From: CBFGRU01 sp965651255
GTDB lineage: Bacteria > Planctomycetota > Phycisphaerae > Phycisphaerales > SM1A02
Assembly (NCBI GenBank): GCA_965651255.1
Contig: CBFGRU010000084.1
Coordinates: 1 to 11,530, forward strand
DNA length: 11,530 nt
Direction of reading: 5' to 3'
Translations under genes and position numbers: made by a program
Notes under the pieces: model-generated
What the model was told of the DNA's origin: nothing
The model's input: only the letters and a program-made list of their open reading frames with translations
Database searches by the model: none
Part shown: piece by piece, positions 1 to 6,310 of the stretch
Layout of the letters: the number at the start of each line of letters is the position of its first letter
Position numbering within the stretch: position 1 is the stretch's first letter

Positions 1-155
1 GGGTCGATTCCGCCGCAGCGGCGAAAGTGCAATTGCTCGATCCGACCGGTGACATTGACGATCCCATCGGGCTTGGGCAGTCGGCCTATACTGAACTTGC
101 GGAGAAGCTTTCGCAGCTCATCCCGACACGCCTGAAGGAAGTGCTTCGATCATGA
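1..155 (+). CDS. Low-molecular-weight protein phosphatase (tyrosine/arginine type), C-terminal end only
   Basis: This is the last 50 codons of a gene that begins before the window; the reading frame starts at base 3 and stops with TGA at 153-155. The visible tail has a LLDPTGDIDDPIG segment, then an amphipathic helix containing SAYTELAEKLSQL and ending RLKEVLRS. The DP(x)n-DP(I/F)G block followed by a Tyr-containing final helix is how low-molecular-weight phosphotyrosine/phosphoarginine phosphatases end, the second Asp of that block being the general acid of the family. The catalytic CX5R loop would lie upstream, outside the window. The stop overlaps the rpiB start (ATGA), so the two are probably co-translated. 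In Bacillus the arginine phosphatase ywlE also sits just before the rpiB homologue ywlF, which supports the call. Tyr versus Arg specificity cannot be judged from this tail. Confidence 0.72.
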   Translation, partial: VDSAAAAKVQLLDPTGDIDDPIGLGQSAYTELAEKLSQLIPTRLKEVLRS

Positions 156-631
156 AGATTGCACTTGGATCTGATCATCGCGGTACCGAGGCAGCCAAGG
201 ATTTGCGGCCGCACCTGGAAGCCAAGGGGCATACGGTGCAACTGATCGGCGAGTGCAACGGCCGCATGTGTGATTATCCGGATAATGCGTGGCTGGTCGG
301 CCGCTCGGTGGTCACCGGCGAGAGCGATATGGGAATTCTCATCTGCGGGACCGGGATCGGCATGTGCATCGCGGCGAACAAGGTGGACGGAGTGCGCGCG
401 GCACTGGTCAGTGACGAGTTGACGGCCGAGCTTTCCCGTGCCCACAACAATGCCAACGTACTCTGCCTTTCGGGTGACCTGATGGGGCAACGGCTCATTC
501 AGCGTGTCGTCGATACGTGGCTGGCGACGCCGTTTGAGGGCGGGCGACACGAGCGGCGAGTGGCCAAGATCATGGCCATGGAACGCGGTGACGACCCCAC
601 GCGAATTCAGGCGGACGCCGCGACCGCGTGA
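152..631 (+). CDS. rpiB: Ribose-5-phosphate isomerase B
   Basis: RpiB interconverts ribose 5-phosphate and ribulose 5-phosphate in the cytosolic pentose phosphate pathway. The 159-residue product covers the whole RpiB/LacAB fold. GSDHRG is at residues 6-11, DYPD at 41-44, and the ICGTGIGM anion-hole loop carries the catalytic-base Cys65 with Thr67. HNNANVL carries His98, and the FEGGRH segment (128-133) is followed by phosphate-binding Arg residues. Length is normal for the family (about 145-160), with a short Ala/Asp-rich tail after residue 145. The ATG overlaps the stop of the upstream phosphatase gene, and AAGGAAG at 135-141 gives a Shine-Dalgarno 10 bases upstream, so the start is firm. 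Allose-6-phosphate isomerase activity is a known side activity of RpiB, but the phosphatase-rpiB context argues for the housekeeping role. Confidence 0.95.
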   Translation: MKIALGSDHRGTEAAKDLRPHLEAKGHTVQLIGECNGRMCDYPDNAWLVGRSVVTGESDMGILICGTGIGMCIAANKVDGVRAALVSDELTAELSRAHNNANVLCLSGDLMGQRLIQRVVDTWLATPFEGGRHERRVAKIMAMERGDDPTRIQADAATA

Positions 632-639
632 GTTCACGC

Positions 640-663
640 GACCAGCGAGTGAATGCACTGGTC
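640..663 (+). terminator. Small hairpin after rpiB, possible weak terminator
   Basis: GACC (640-643) pairs with GGTC (660-663) and AGTG (648-651) with CACT (656-659) around an AATG loop, with a four-base bulge on the left. It lies 9 bases after the rpiB stop and is followed by ACTTTCT, which is not a real U-tract. An intrinsic terminator is possible but weak. Confidence 0.3.
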
Positions 664-696
664 ACTTTCTGCAGCATTGTGATGCGCGAACGCTGA

Positions 697-715
697 TGGA
701 TCGGCGCTTGATCCA
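697..715 (-). terminator. Hairpin just after the pepA stop, possible weak terminator
   Basis: TGGATC (697-702) and GATCCA (710-715) form a perfect 6-bp stem with a 7-base loop, three bases beyond the pepA stop codon on the minus strand. No T-run follows on that strand, so it may serve as transcript-end protection rather than as an intrinsic terminator. Confidence 0.3.
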
Positions 716-718
716 CGC

Positions 719-2197
719 CTACTTGGTTTGCCCGAAGTCCTCGACGAATTGCGCAAGCAGTCGCACACCGTACCCGGTCGGGCCGGCGACATACAGGTCG
801 CTGTCACCATCGACGGTACTGGTGCCGGCGATATCGATATGCGCCCACGGCGTCTTCTCATCCACGAAGTAACTCAGGAACGCAGCGCCCTGGATCGGGT
901 GTCCATCACGTTTCGGGCCGGAGTTCCAGACATCCGCGTGCTTGCTGCGCATGAAGTCCCGATGTTCAGTCCACAACGGAAGGCGCCACAGCCGCTCATC
1001 GGTTGCATCCGATGCGCGGTCGAGCCGGCCGCGCAGGTCGTCATCGTTGCACCACAGTCCCGCGCACCATTCACCGAGCGCAACCACGACACCACCGGTG
1101 AGTGTCGCCATATCGATGACGGCTGACGGTTTGTAGTGCTTGCACGCATAAGCCAGCGCATCAGCGAGCACGAGTCGACCTTCCGCATCGGTGTTGGTCA
1201 CTTCAACGGTGACCCCGTTGTACATCTTGATGATGTCATCGGGTCGGTAAGCGTCGCCGCCGATCATGTTCTCTGCTGTCGGGAGAAGAGCGACGACCGG
1301 CATCCGCGGCTTCATCGTGCCGATGGCGTGCATCGCGCCGAGCACAGCCATGCCGCCGTTCTTGTCGTACTTCATCCCCTTCATACTGTTGTTGATTTTC
1401 AGCGAGTATCCGCCCGTGTCATAGGTAATGGTCTTGCCGACGAGAGCGATCGGCTTGGCGTTCTTCGCGGCTCTCGTCGGTTTGTATTCGAGAATGATCA
1501 GGCAGGGTTTGTGGCGGCTTGCCTGGCCGACGTTGACAAGCCCGCCCATCCCGAGCTTCTTTGCCTGTTCGAACGAGATGACTTTGCAGGTCAACCCGAC
1601 GTGCTTTGCCAGTTGACGCGCTTCACTCGCAAGCCAACTGGGGTTGCAGATGTTGGGCGGCGTGGCGCCAAGCTTTCGCGCGTAGTTCGTGCTTTCGGCG
1701 AGCATAAGGCCAAGCTCGAGGCCGCCACGAAATGCCTTCTGCGTCGCGTCGATGGTGAGCGCGGGTTTGACCGTCTCGCGCCGCGTGGCGGAGCCATCGA
1801 AGAAGTCAACACGCCAGTTTGCAAGGCCCATCCCTTCCCCAACACTCTGCCCTGCACGGCCCGGTTCGATGCTCGACTCCGCGATCGCTTCGCCCAGCAC
1901 AAGCCGAGCGGACTTTGCCCCGATTCGGTCGAGCCCTTTCGCCAGACGCGCTCCGACGGTCCGCAGTCGCGCCGTCGTCAGGTCTTTTCGCGACCCCAAC
2001 CCGATGAGCGCGAACTTCTCGCTCACGTACTGGAACTCGCCGGCATCGGCCTTGTATCCGGGTCGCTTTCGCGCCTGCGCCAGGGCATGGTCCTCATCCA
2101 GAGCGACGACCGCCTTGGGCAGAGCCGTCGAATCATTGAATACGCCAACAATGGTAAAACCGGATTTGACCGAGCCGGTTCGGATCGACTTGAACAC
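719..2197 (-). CDS. pepA: Leucyl aminopeptidase (M17 family), two-metal cytosolic exopeptidase
   Basis: M17 aminopeptidases remove N-terminal residues from peptides using two divalent metals in a cytosolic hexamer. Numbering from the ATG at 2203, the full metal and catalytic set is present: Lys257 (VGK), Asp262 (YDTGG), Lys269 (SLK), Asp280 (MKYD), Asp339 and Glu341 in the signature NTDAEGRL, and Arg343. The spacing equals that of E. coli PepA. DMATLTGGVVVALG (364-377) is also typical. Length is about 492-494 residues, normal for the family, with the variable N-domain in roughly residues 15-160. The start is chosen from the ribosome site: AAGGAG (2204-2209) directly abuts ATG 2203, leaving no spacer, but is 6 bases from the in-frame GTG at 2197, so GTG is preferred. 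E. coli PepA also binds DNA; nothing here shows that for this protein. It is monocistronic, converging on rpiB and diverging from thiE. Confidence 0.95.
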   Translation of the reverse strand: MFKSIRTGSVKSGFTIVGVFNDSTALPKAVVALDEDHALAQARKRPGYKADAGEFQYVSEKFALIGLGSRKDLTTARLRTVGARLAKGLDRIGAKSARLVLGEAIAESSIEPGRAGQSVGEGMGLANWRVDFFDGSATRRETVKPALTIDATQKAFRGGLELGLMLAESTNYARKLGATPPNICNPSWLASEARQLAKHVGLTCKVISFEQAKKLGMGGLVNVGQASRHKPCLIILEYKPTRAAKNAKPIALVGKTITYDTGGYSLKINNSMKGMKYDKNGGMAVLGAMHAIGTMKPRMPVVALLPTAENMIGGDAYRPDDIIKMYNGVTVEVTNTDAEGRLVLADALAYACKHYKPSAVIDMATLTGGVVVALGEWCAGLWCNDDDLRGRLDRASDATDERLWRLPLWTEHRDFMRSKHADVWNSGPKRDGHPIQGAAFLSYFVDEKTPWAHIDIAGTSTVDGDSDLYVAGPTGYGVRLLAQFVEDFGQTK

Positions 2198-2203
2198 GCG
2201 CAT

Positions 2204-2241
2204 CTCCTTCAACTGATCGGGTTGTTCAGGTGCGAAGTGTA
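2204..2241 (-). promoter_or_regulatory. pepA promoter -10 (TACACT) and Shine-Dalgarno
   Basis: On the minus strand TACACT occupies 2241-2236 and AAGGAG 2209-2204. Transcription would begin near 2229, giving a leader of about 30 bases with a strong ribosome site. I see no good -35 at 16-18 bases. This is the clearest leadered gene in the window, and its ribosome site decides between ATG 2203 and GTG 2197. Confidence 0.5.
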
Positions 2242-2251
2242 GCGGTTGCGA

Positions 2252-2261
2252 TTCCGCGGAA
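2252..2261. promoter_or_regulatory. Perfect 10-bp palindrome between the divergent pepA and thiE -10 boxes
   Basis: TTCCGCGGAA is its own reverse complement. Its centre (2256.5) is within about one base of the midpoint between the pepA -10 (ends 2241) and the thiE -10 (starts 2274), so it would occupy the upstream promoter zone of both. That placement fits a shared operator, but no binding protein is suggested by the sequence. Confidence 0.3.
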
Positions 2262-2273
2262 CAGCCGGCAGCG

Positions 2274-2279
2274 TACGAT
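2274..2279 (+). promoter_or_regulatory. thiE -10 box (TACGAT), 7 bases before the ATG
   Basis: TACGAT is followed by 7 bases and the ATG at 2287, with no Shine-Dalgarno sequence between. A transcript starting 6-8 bases after the hexamer would begin at or next to the A of the ATG, so thiE is probably leaderless. No -35 match is evident, and there is no room for a TPP riboswitch. Confidence 0.5.
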
Positions 2280-2286
2280 TCGGCCC

Positions 2287-3318
2287 ATGTCAGGCCTGCC
2301 GCGATTGATCGATGCCAACGCAAACCGCGCCCGCGAAGCTCTGCGGATGCTGGAAGATATCGCTCGCTTTCATCTGGATGACCGCGACCTGACGGCCAAG
2401 GCAAAGTCGCTTCGTCACGAGTTACGCGAAGCGCTTGATCGATTCCCGTCCGGCTGGCTCGTTGCGAATCGTGATACGACGGGCGATGTCGGAACGGAGC
2501 TTTCCACACCGGCCGAATCCGTGCGCCGGGATCTGCTCGATGTCACTATCGCCGCGGGAAAACGCGCCAGCGAAGCCCTGCGTGTGCTTGAAGAAGCATC
2601 AAAGGTCGTCGATGCCGATCGTGCATCATCATTCGAATCGCTGCGATACCGAACATACGAACTCGATCGTGTGCTGCTGCAACGACTGGGGAGCGGCCGG
2701 GCCAGGCAGTGGCGACTGTGCCTGTTGCTGACGGAATCACTCTGCTTTCGGCCGTGGCGCGAAGCGCTGCGCGCATCGCTGGAAGCGGGGGCGGACTGCA
2801 TTCAGGTGCGGGAGAAGTCGCTGGATGACGGTGCGCTGGTTGCGCGCGTGCGCGAGATCGTTGATGTTGCCAGACCGATCGGGGTGAGCGTGATTGTCAA
2901 CGATCGGGTCGATATCGCCCTCGCTGCCGGTGCAGATGGTGTGCACCTGGGAACGACGGACCTTGCGATCGATGCCGCACGACGCATCGCTGGTCGCACG
3001 CTCATCATCGGGGCAAGTACGCACGATCTCGATGAAGCCGATCGCGCGGTGCGCGCCGGCGCCGATTACTGCGGCATTGGCGCGATGTTTGCAACGAGTC
3101 TCAAGCCGGAGCGTACGCCTTCGGGGGTGAATGCTGTTCGGGCGTTTATCGAGCGGTATCCGGGCGTTCCGCATCTGGCAATCGGCGGCATTACTCCTGA
3201 TAATATCCAGACCGTCACCGAAGCCGGGGCGCGCGGTGTGGCGGTCAGTTCCTGTGTGTGCGCTTCAAGAGAACCTGCGGCCGTCGTCAAAGCGCTTCTT
3301 CAAAATCTCAGCCAGTGA
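2287..3318 (+). CDS. thiE: Thiamine-phosphate synthase with N-terminal ThiD2 domain
   Basis: The 343-residue protein fuses two domains. Residues 1-132 are ThiD2-like: LIDANANRAREALRMLEDIARF, then a KxxRHxLR segment and a second EALRVLEE helix. This domain is found before ThiE in several phyla and is proposed to substitute for the HMP-phosphate kinase ThiD. Residues 143-343 are a complete ThiE TIM barrel, which joins HMP-diphosphate to thiazole phosphate to give thiamine phosphate. The visible marks are QVREKS (173-178), NDRVDIA and GADGVHLG (205-222), GASTH (242-246), the GIGAMFATSLK phosphate loop region (263-273) and AIGGI (298-302). The start is the ATG at 2287, where ThiD2 homology begins; upstream in-frame codons would run into the promoter and pepA leader. 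It is apparently monocistronic, converging on the membrane-protein gene with 19 bases between stops. The ThiD2 role is known only by family inference. Confidence 0.93.
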   Translation: MSGLPRLIDANANRAREALRMLEDIARFHLDDRDLTAKAKSLRHELREALDRFPSGWLVANRDTTGDVGTELSTPAESVRRDLLDVTIAAGKRASEALRVLEEASKVVDADRASSFESLRYRTYELDRVLLQRLGSGRARQWRLCLLLTESLCFRPWREALRASLEAGADCIQVREKSLDDGALVARVREIVDVARPIGVSVIVNDRVDIALAAGADGVHLGTTDLAIDAARRIAGRTLIIGASTHDLDEADRAVRAGADYCGIGAMFATSLKPERTPSGVNAVRAFIERYPGVPHLAIGGITPDNIQTVTEAGARGVAVSSCVCASREPAAVVKALLQNLSQ

Positions 3319-3337
3319 ACGGTTCGCACGGCATTGG

Positions 3338-3838
3338 TCACTCAGCTCCACCCGGTTCGACGCAGCGTGCCGCATGGGCGATCGCTTCTTCAACCGACCC
3401 GCCGCAGGGAAGGCCCGGCCCACGCCACCGCCTCCCGTCGTAGGGGAAGGCCACGAAACCGTAGCCCTGCCGATCATCGGTGGTATCCAGCAAGATAATC
3501 GGCACGAACCCGAGCAGGATGCCGTTGATCTCTCGATTGAAGCAGTTGCGATCCCCCTGGTCATGCCGAATCGAATAGCGATATCGCATGTCGCGCAGGT
3601 GCATGCTGGTTCCGCGGATGAGTTCCTTCCGCCGATCGATCGGAAGATCGCTGATATCTTCCGACTCCCGCTCATCCTCTTGCTGACGAATCGGCATGTA
3701 CACCACCAGCAGGCCGATCAGAATGGCGGTAGCGATCAGGATCATGCCCGACCCGCGCCAGCCGAGTGCAAGATACAGCCCGCCGCCGACAAGCAGCAGG
3801 GCTGCACCGATCAACCCCACGATGCGCAAAATCCTCAT
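3338..3838 (-). CDS. Small two-helix membrane protein of unknown function
   Basis: I do not recognise this 166-residue protein. Two hydrophobic segments (about 4-26 and 31-48) separated by a short GWRGSG turn form an N-terminal hairpin in the membrane. A charged stretch follows (QQEDERESEDISD, 52-64). A soluble domain of about 100 residues contains a hydrophobic strand (ILLGFVPIILLD, 107-118), then YGFVAFPYDGRRWRGPG and a Cys pair at 145 and 159. The ATG is well placed: it begins the first helix and lies 6 bases after a TAGACT hexamer. The gene follows the PilZ gene on the same strand with a 66-base gap, so it may be read with it or from its own promoter. The acidic linker and soluble tail suggest an inner-membrane anchor for a cytoplasmic domain, but this is only topology. 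Confidence 0.72.
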   Translation of the reverse strand: MRILRIVGLIGAALLLVGGGLYLALGWRGSGMILIATAILIGLLVVYMPIRQQEDERESEDISDLPIDRRKELIRGTSMHLRDMRYRYSIRHDQGDRNCFNREINGILLGFVPIILLDTTDDRQGYGFVAFPYDGRRWRGPGLPCGGSVEEAIAHAARCVEPGGAE

Positions 3839-3844
3839 GCCCCA

Positions 3845-3850
3845 AGTCTA
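3845..3850 (-). promoter_or_regulatory. -10-like hexamer TAGACT, 6 bases before the membrane-protein ATG
   Basis: On the minus strand TAGACT (3850-3845) is followed by TGGGGC and the ATG at 3838. There is no Shine-Dalgarno sequence; the GGGG lies too near the ATG. It fits the leaderless pattern seen at other genes in the window. No clear -35. Confidence 0.35.
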
Positions 3851-3904
3851 TTCTCACCCGTCAGGGAAGAGGGGAGTGAACGGGAATCTGATTCTCATTA
3901 TTCA

Positions 3905-4231
3905 TCAATCGAGAAAGGCAATGCCCGCTTCGTAACCTCCGCCTTCGTTCGGGCCATCAACCCAGCGCACCTCGATTGGCTTGTTGATGCGTTCACCTTC
4001 AGGGAAGTACGAGATCGCGATCCCGCGCATTCCTTTGACAATCGGGAACGATCCTGCGATGCGCACGCCGCCTTCCGCCAGATCGACCAGGCGGAAGCGC
4101 CAGCGCTGTGAGAGATCATGATCCCATGCGATCACGATTTCTCCGCGCGTGCCGAGCCGTTCCGAGGCGCGACGATTGATCGTCACATCGGTCAGGGCAT
4201 GGGCTCGAAGATAGAGGTCGCCGTGAAACAT
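3905..4231 (-). CDS. PilZ-domain protein (probable cyclic-di-GMP binder)
   Basis: From the ATG at 4231 the product is 108 residues, essentially one PilZ domain. The arginine pair motif RxxxR is R21-A-S-E-R25. The second motif, normally (D/N)xSxxG, reads D50-L-A-E-G-G55, so Ala replaces the usual Ser. A PilZ-style beta barrel follows, ending in the typical GYEAGIAFLD strand (99-108). PilZ domains bind the second messenger c-di-GMP and act as stand-alone adaptors or as parts of larger proteins; no partner domain is present here. The start is uncertain. The open frame continues upstream to a TTG at 4378 that overlaps the end of lipA, but those 49 residues are Pro/Ser/Gly-rich and look non-conserved. 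Neither start has a Shine-Dalgarno sequence or a close -10 hexamer. It lies downstream of lipA on the same strand and may be read through from it. Confidence 0.8.
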   Translation of the reverse strand: MFHGDLYLRAHALTDVTINRRASERLGTRGEIVIAWDHDLSQRWRFRLVDLAEGGVRIAGSFPIVKGMRGIAISYFPEGERINKPIEVRWVDGPNEGGGYEAGIAFLD

Positions 4232-4349
4232 CGCTGAGCAAACCGTGGAATACGACGGCGGTCGATGCGGGGCCCCGCCAGTCGATTCAGCGTTCCCGGA
4301 ACCCGATTCGTTCGGTCTGTAAGGTCTGGGAAGACTGGCCGGCGCGAAA

Positions 4350-5456
4350 TCAGCAAGCGGGGCGCGAAGTCCGTCCAATGGCGATCAGCGCATCCATCAT
4401 CTCCACCGTCTCCCGCCGTTCCGGGCTGAGTCGTTCCGCCTGTTCTTCCGCATGGTATGAGCTTCGCACCAGCGGGCCGGACTCCACCACCTTGAACCCG
4501 CGCGCGAGGCCTTCCTTCTTGAACTGCAGAAACTGGTCCGGCGTCACCCAGCGATTGATGGGCAGATGATTCCGCGTTGGTTGGAGGTACTGGCCGATCG
4601 TGAGAATATCCGTATCCGCGATCTGTCGCACATCATCCATGAGCGCAAGCACTTCGTCATCGCGTTCGCCGATTCCGACCATGATGCCGGTCTTCGAGAC
4701 CAGGCCTCGACTCTTGATCTGGCGCAGCACTTCGAGCGATCGCTCGTACCGCGCCTGCGGTCGGACGGTCGGGTGCATGCGCTTCACGCTCTCAAGATTG
4801 TGGGCAAGAATCTCCGGCCGCGAGCGAATGACCACATCCAATGCCTCGGCATCACCCTTGAAGTCGCCGACAAGCGCTTCCACGGAAGTATTCGGGCAGG
4901 CCGCATGAACGCGCTCGATCGTTTCCGCCCAGATTTCTGCACCACCGTCGGGCAGATCGTCTCGATCGACGCAGGTGATGACGACATGCTTCAGATTCAT
5001 CAGCGCGACCGACTCCGCCACGCGCCTCGGCTCATCGAAGTCGGGCGGCTCGGGCTTGCCAGTCTTGACGTTGCAGAAGCCGCAGGAGCGGGTGCAGGTA
5101 TCGCCAAGGATCATGATCGTCGCCGTGCCGCGGCTCCAGCACTCACCCATATTCGGGCAGCTTGCTTCCTGGCAGACGGTGTGAAGCTGATGCTCATCGA
5201 CGATCGCCTTCAATCGGTTGTAGCCGTCTCCGCCGGGCACCTTCGCGCGCAGCCATTCGGGCTTGCGTCCCATGCGCAGTTGCTGCGGTTCGGGGCCGTT
5301 GTTGAGCACCATCGAGGAGAGACTGACGACCGGCCGTTCCAGATTGCGCGCTGTATCGCCGCCGAGCGGTCGGGGGTGACGCGCCAGCGTTCGTTCGATC
5401 CCGCGGGAAATCGGCTTCGGCGAACCGCTCGAATTGGTCGCGGCAGGCGGAGTCAT
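4350..5456 (-). CDS. lipA: Lipoyl synthase (radical SAM)
   Basis: LipA inserts two sulfur atoms into octanoyl groups on lipoyl-domain proteins such as pyruvate dehydrogenase E2, using S-adenosylmethionine and two 4Fe-4S clusters. Both cluster motifs are intact: auxiliary CX4CX5C at Cys95, Cys100 and Cys106, and radical-SAM CX3CX2C at Cys121, Cys125 and Cys128. The C-terminal RSSYHAEE (331-338), whose first Ser is an auxiliary cluster ligand in the family, is also present. The core begins at KPEWLRAK (65-72). The chosen ATG at 5456 gives 368 residues with a low-complexity N-terminal extension of about 60 residues, longer than usual; Met50 would give a more standard length. The TATGAT box 9 bases upstream favours 5456, and an in-frame ATG farther upstream (5495) would put the promoter inside the gene. 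It diverges from queC. No lipB is nearby. Confidence 0.94.
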   Translation of the reverse strand: MTPPAATNSSGSPKPISRGIERTLARHPRPLGGDTARNLERPVVSLSSMVLNNGPEPQQLRMGRKPEWLRAKVPGGDGYNRLKAIVDEHQLHTVCQEASCPNMGECWSRGTATIMILGDTCTRSCGFCNVKTGKPEPPDFDEPRRVAESVALMNLKHVVITCVDRDDLPDGGAEIWAETIERVHAACPNTSVEALVGDFKGDAEALDVVIRSRPEILAHNLESVKRMHPTVRPQARYERSLEVLRQIKSRGLVSKTGIMVGIGERDDEVLALMDDVRQIADTDILTIGQYLQPTRNHLPINRWVTPDQFLQFKKEGLARGFKVVESGPLVRSSYHAEEQAERLSPERRETVEMMDALIAIGRTSRPAC

Positions 5457-5465
5457 CAGGCCCGG

Positions 5466-5471
5466 ATCATA
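5466..5471 (-). promoter_or_regulatory. lipA -10 box (TATGAT), 9 bases before the ATG
   Basis: On the minus strand TATGAT (5471-5466) is followed by CCGGGCCTG and the ATG at 5456. It is one base from the TATAAT consensus. Without a Shine-Dalgarno sequence, this predicts a leaderless or nearly leaderless lipA mRNA. No clear -35. Confidence 0.5.
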
Positions 5472-5558
5472 GCGCGCCGCGATCCTCCGGGGCATTCACC
5501 GCAGCGCGCTCCTCTGCAGGGTCTGGCTGAAAGCCCGGTCAACAGCGCCCCGACACCC

Positions 5559-5564
5559 TACGAT
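5559..5564 (+). promoter_or_regulatory. queC -10 box (TACGAT), 8 bases before the ATG
   Basis: TACGAT (5559-5564) then TGACATCC and the ATG at 5573. It is the same hexamer as at thiE and nadB. The spacing predicts a leaderless transcript for queC-queE, leaving no room for a preQ1 riboswitch. No -35 match. Confidence 0.5.
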
Positions 5565-5572
5565 TGACATCC

Positions 5573-6310
5573 ATGTCCGACTCGACCGAATCAACTCCCC
5601 CTGCGGTCGTCCTGCTCTCGGGCGGGCTTGACAGCGCAACCTGCCTGGCGGTGGCCCGCGCGGAAGGGTTCCGGCCGTACGCGCTGTCGTTCGACTACGG
5701 CCAGCGCCAGCGCGTGGAACTTGATGGTGCCCGACGAATCGCGGATGCGATCGGCGTCGAGCGACATGTCATCATGCCGATCGACCTGCGTGCGTTCGGC
5801 GGTTCGGCGCTGACCAGCGACCTTGCTGTTCCCAAAGGGCGCGAAGAGGAGCACATGGGCGATGACATTCCCATCACCTACGTTCCGGCGCGAAACACCG
5901 TCTTTCTGAGCTTTGCGCTGGCCTGGGCGGAAGCGATCGGCGCGACCGACCTCTTCATCGGCGTGAATGCGGTGGACTACTCGGGGTATCCGGATTGTCG
6001 GCCGGAGTACATCGAGGCATTCTCTTTACTGGCGAACCTCGCGACCAAGGCCGGCGTCGAGGGTGTGCGGTACCGCATTCACACGCCGCTGATCGATCTC
6101 GCAAAGGCGGACATCATCCGTCTGGGGGTTTCGCTTGGTGTGGACTATTCGCTCACGCACAGTTGTTACGACCCTGTACCGACCGGCAGGGCGTGCGGCG
6201 GGTGTGATGCATGCATTCTTCGCCGACATGGTTTCGAGCGCGCAGGGGTACCCGACCCGACGGTGTACATGAATTCACTTGAGTCTTCATCCAGCGGTCG
6301 GCAACGATGA
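5573..6310 (+). CDS. queC: 7-cyano-7-deazaguanine (preQ0) synthase
   Basis: QueC converts 7-carboxy-7-deazaguanine to preQ0 with ATP and ammonia, a cytosolic step of queuosine tRNA-base biosynthesis. The 245-residue product has the ATP-binding PP-loop LSGGLDSAT (15-23), SFDYGQRQ (39-46), the YVPARNTVFLS block (103-113), GVNAVDYSGYPDCRPE (130-145), and the zinc-binding set Cys198, Cys208, Cys211 and Cys214 in SCYD and CGGCDAC. Length is normal. The ATG at 5573 is preferred over a TTG three codons earlier, which would lie inside the TACGAT box. The stop overlaps the queE start (ATGA), so the pair is one translationally coupled operon. queD and queF are not visible here. Confidence 0.96.
   Translation: MSDSTESTPPAVVLLSGGLDSATCLAVARAEGFRPYALSFDYGQRQRVELDGARRIADAIGVERHVIMPIDLRAFGGSALTSDLAVPKGREEEHMGDDIPITYVPARNTVFLSFALAWAEAIGATDLFIGVNAVDYSGYPDCRPEYIEAFSLLANLATKAGVEGVRYRIHTPLIDLAKADIIRLGVSLGVDYSLTHSCYDPVPTGRACGGCDACILRRHGFERAGVPDPTVYMNSLESSSSGRQR

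Noticed and set aside
1136..2242. Long plus-strand open frame (368 codons) opposite pepA
   Set aside because: Lies entirely antisense to a gene with full family motifs; the product resembles nothing. Long antisense frames are expected in GC-rich DNA.
2230..2286. Upstream extension of the thiE reading frame
   Set aside because: The 19 extra codons run through the -10 box and palindrome, and ThiD2 homology begins at the ATG 2287.
2204..2286. TPP riboswitch before thiE
   Set aside because: Only about 85 bases shared with a divergent gene, no TPP aptamer consensus elements, and the -10 box lies 7 bases from the ATG.
2198..2509. Upstream extension of the pepA frame to 2509
   Set aside because: It overlaps thiE antisense and lies beyond the Shine-Dalgarno and -10; the PepA N-domain starts at about 2200.
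3879..3900. Palindrome GAATCTGATTC as a terminator after the PilZ gene
   Set aside because: The arms are separated by a single base, so a hairpin cannot form as written; no T-run follows.
3131..4111. Plus-strand open frame spanning the thiE end, membrane-protein and PilZ genes
   Set aside because: Covers parts of three better-supported genes in other frames; composition (Gln/His/Asp/Pro-rich) is typical of a shadow frame.
4566..5567. Plus-strand open frame (333 codons) opposite lipA
   Set aside because: Antisense shadow of lipA, with no recognisable motif and overlapping the queC promoter.
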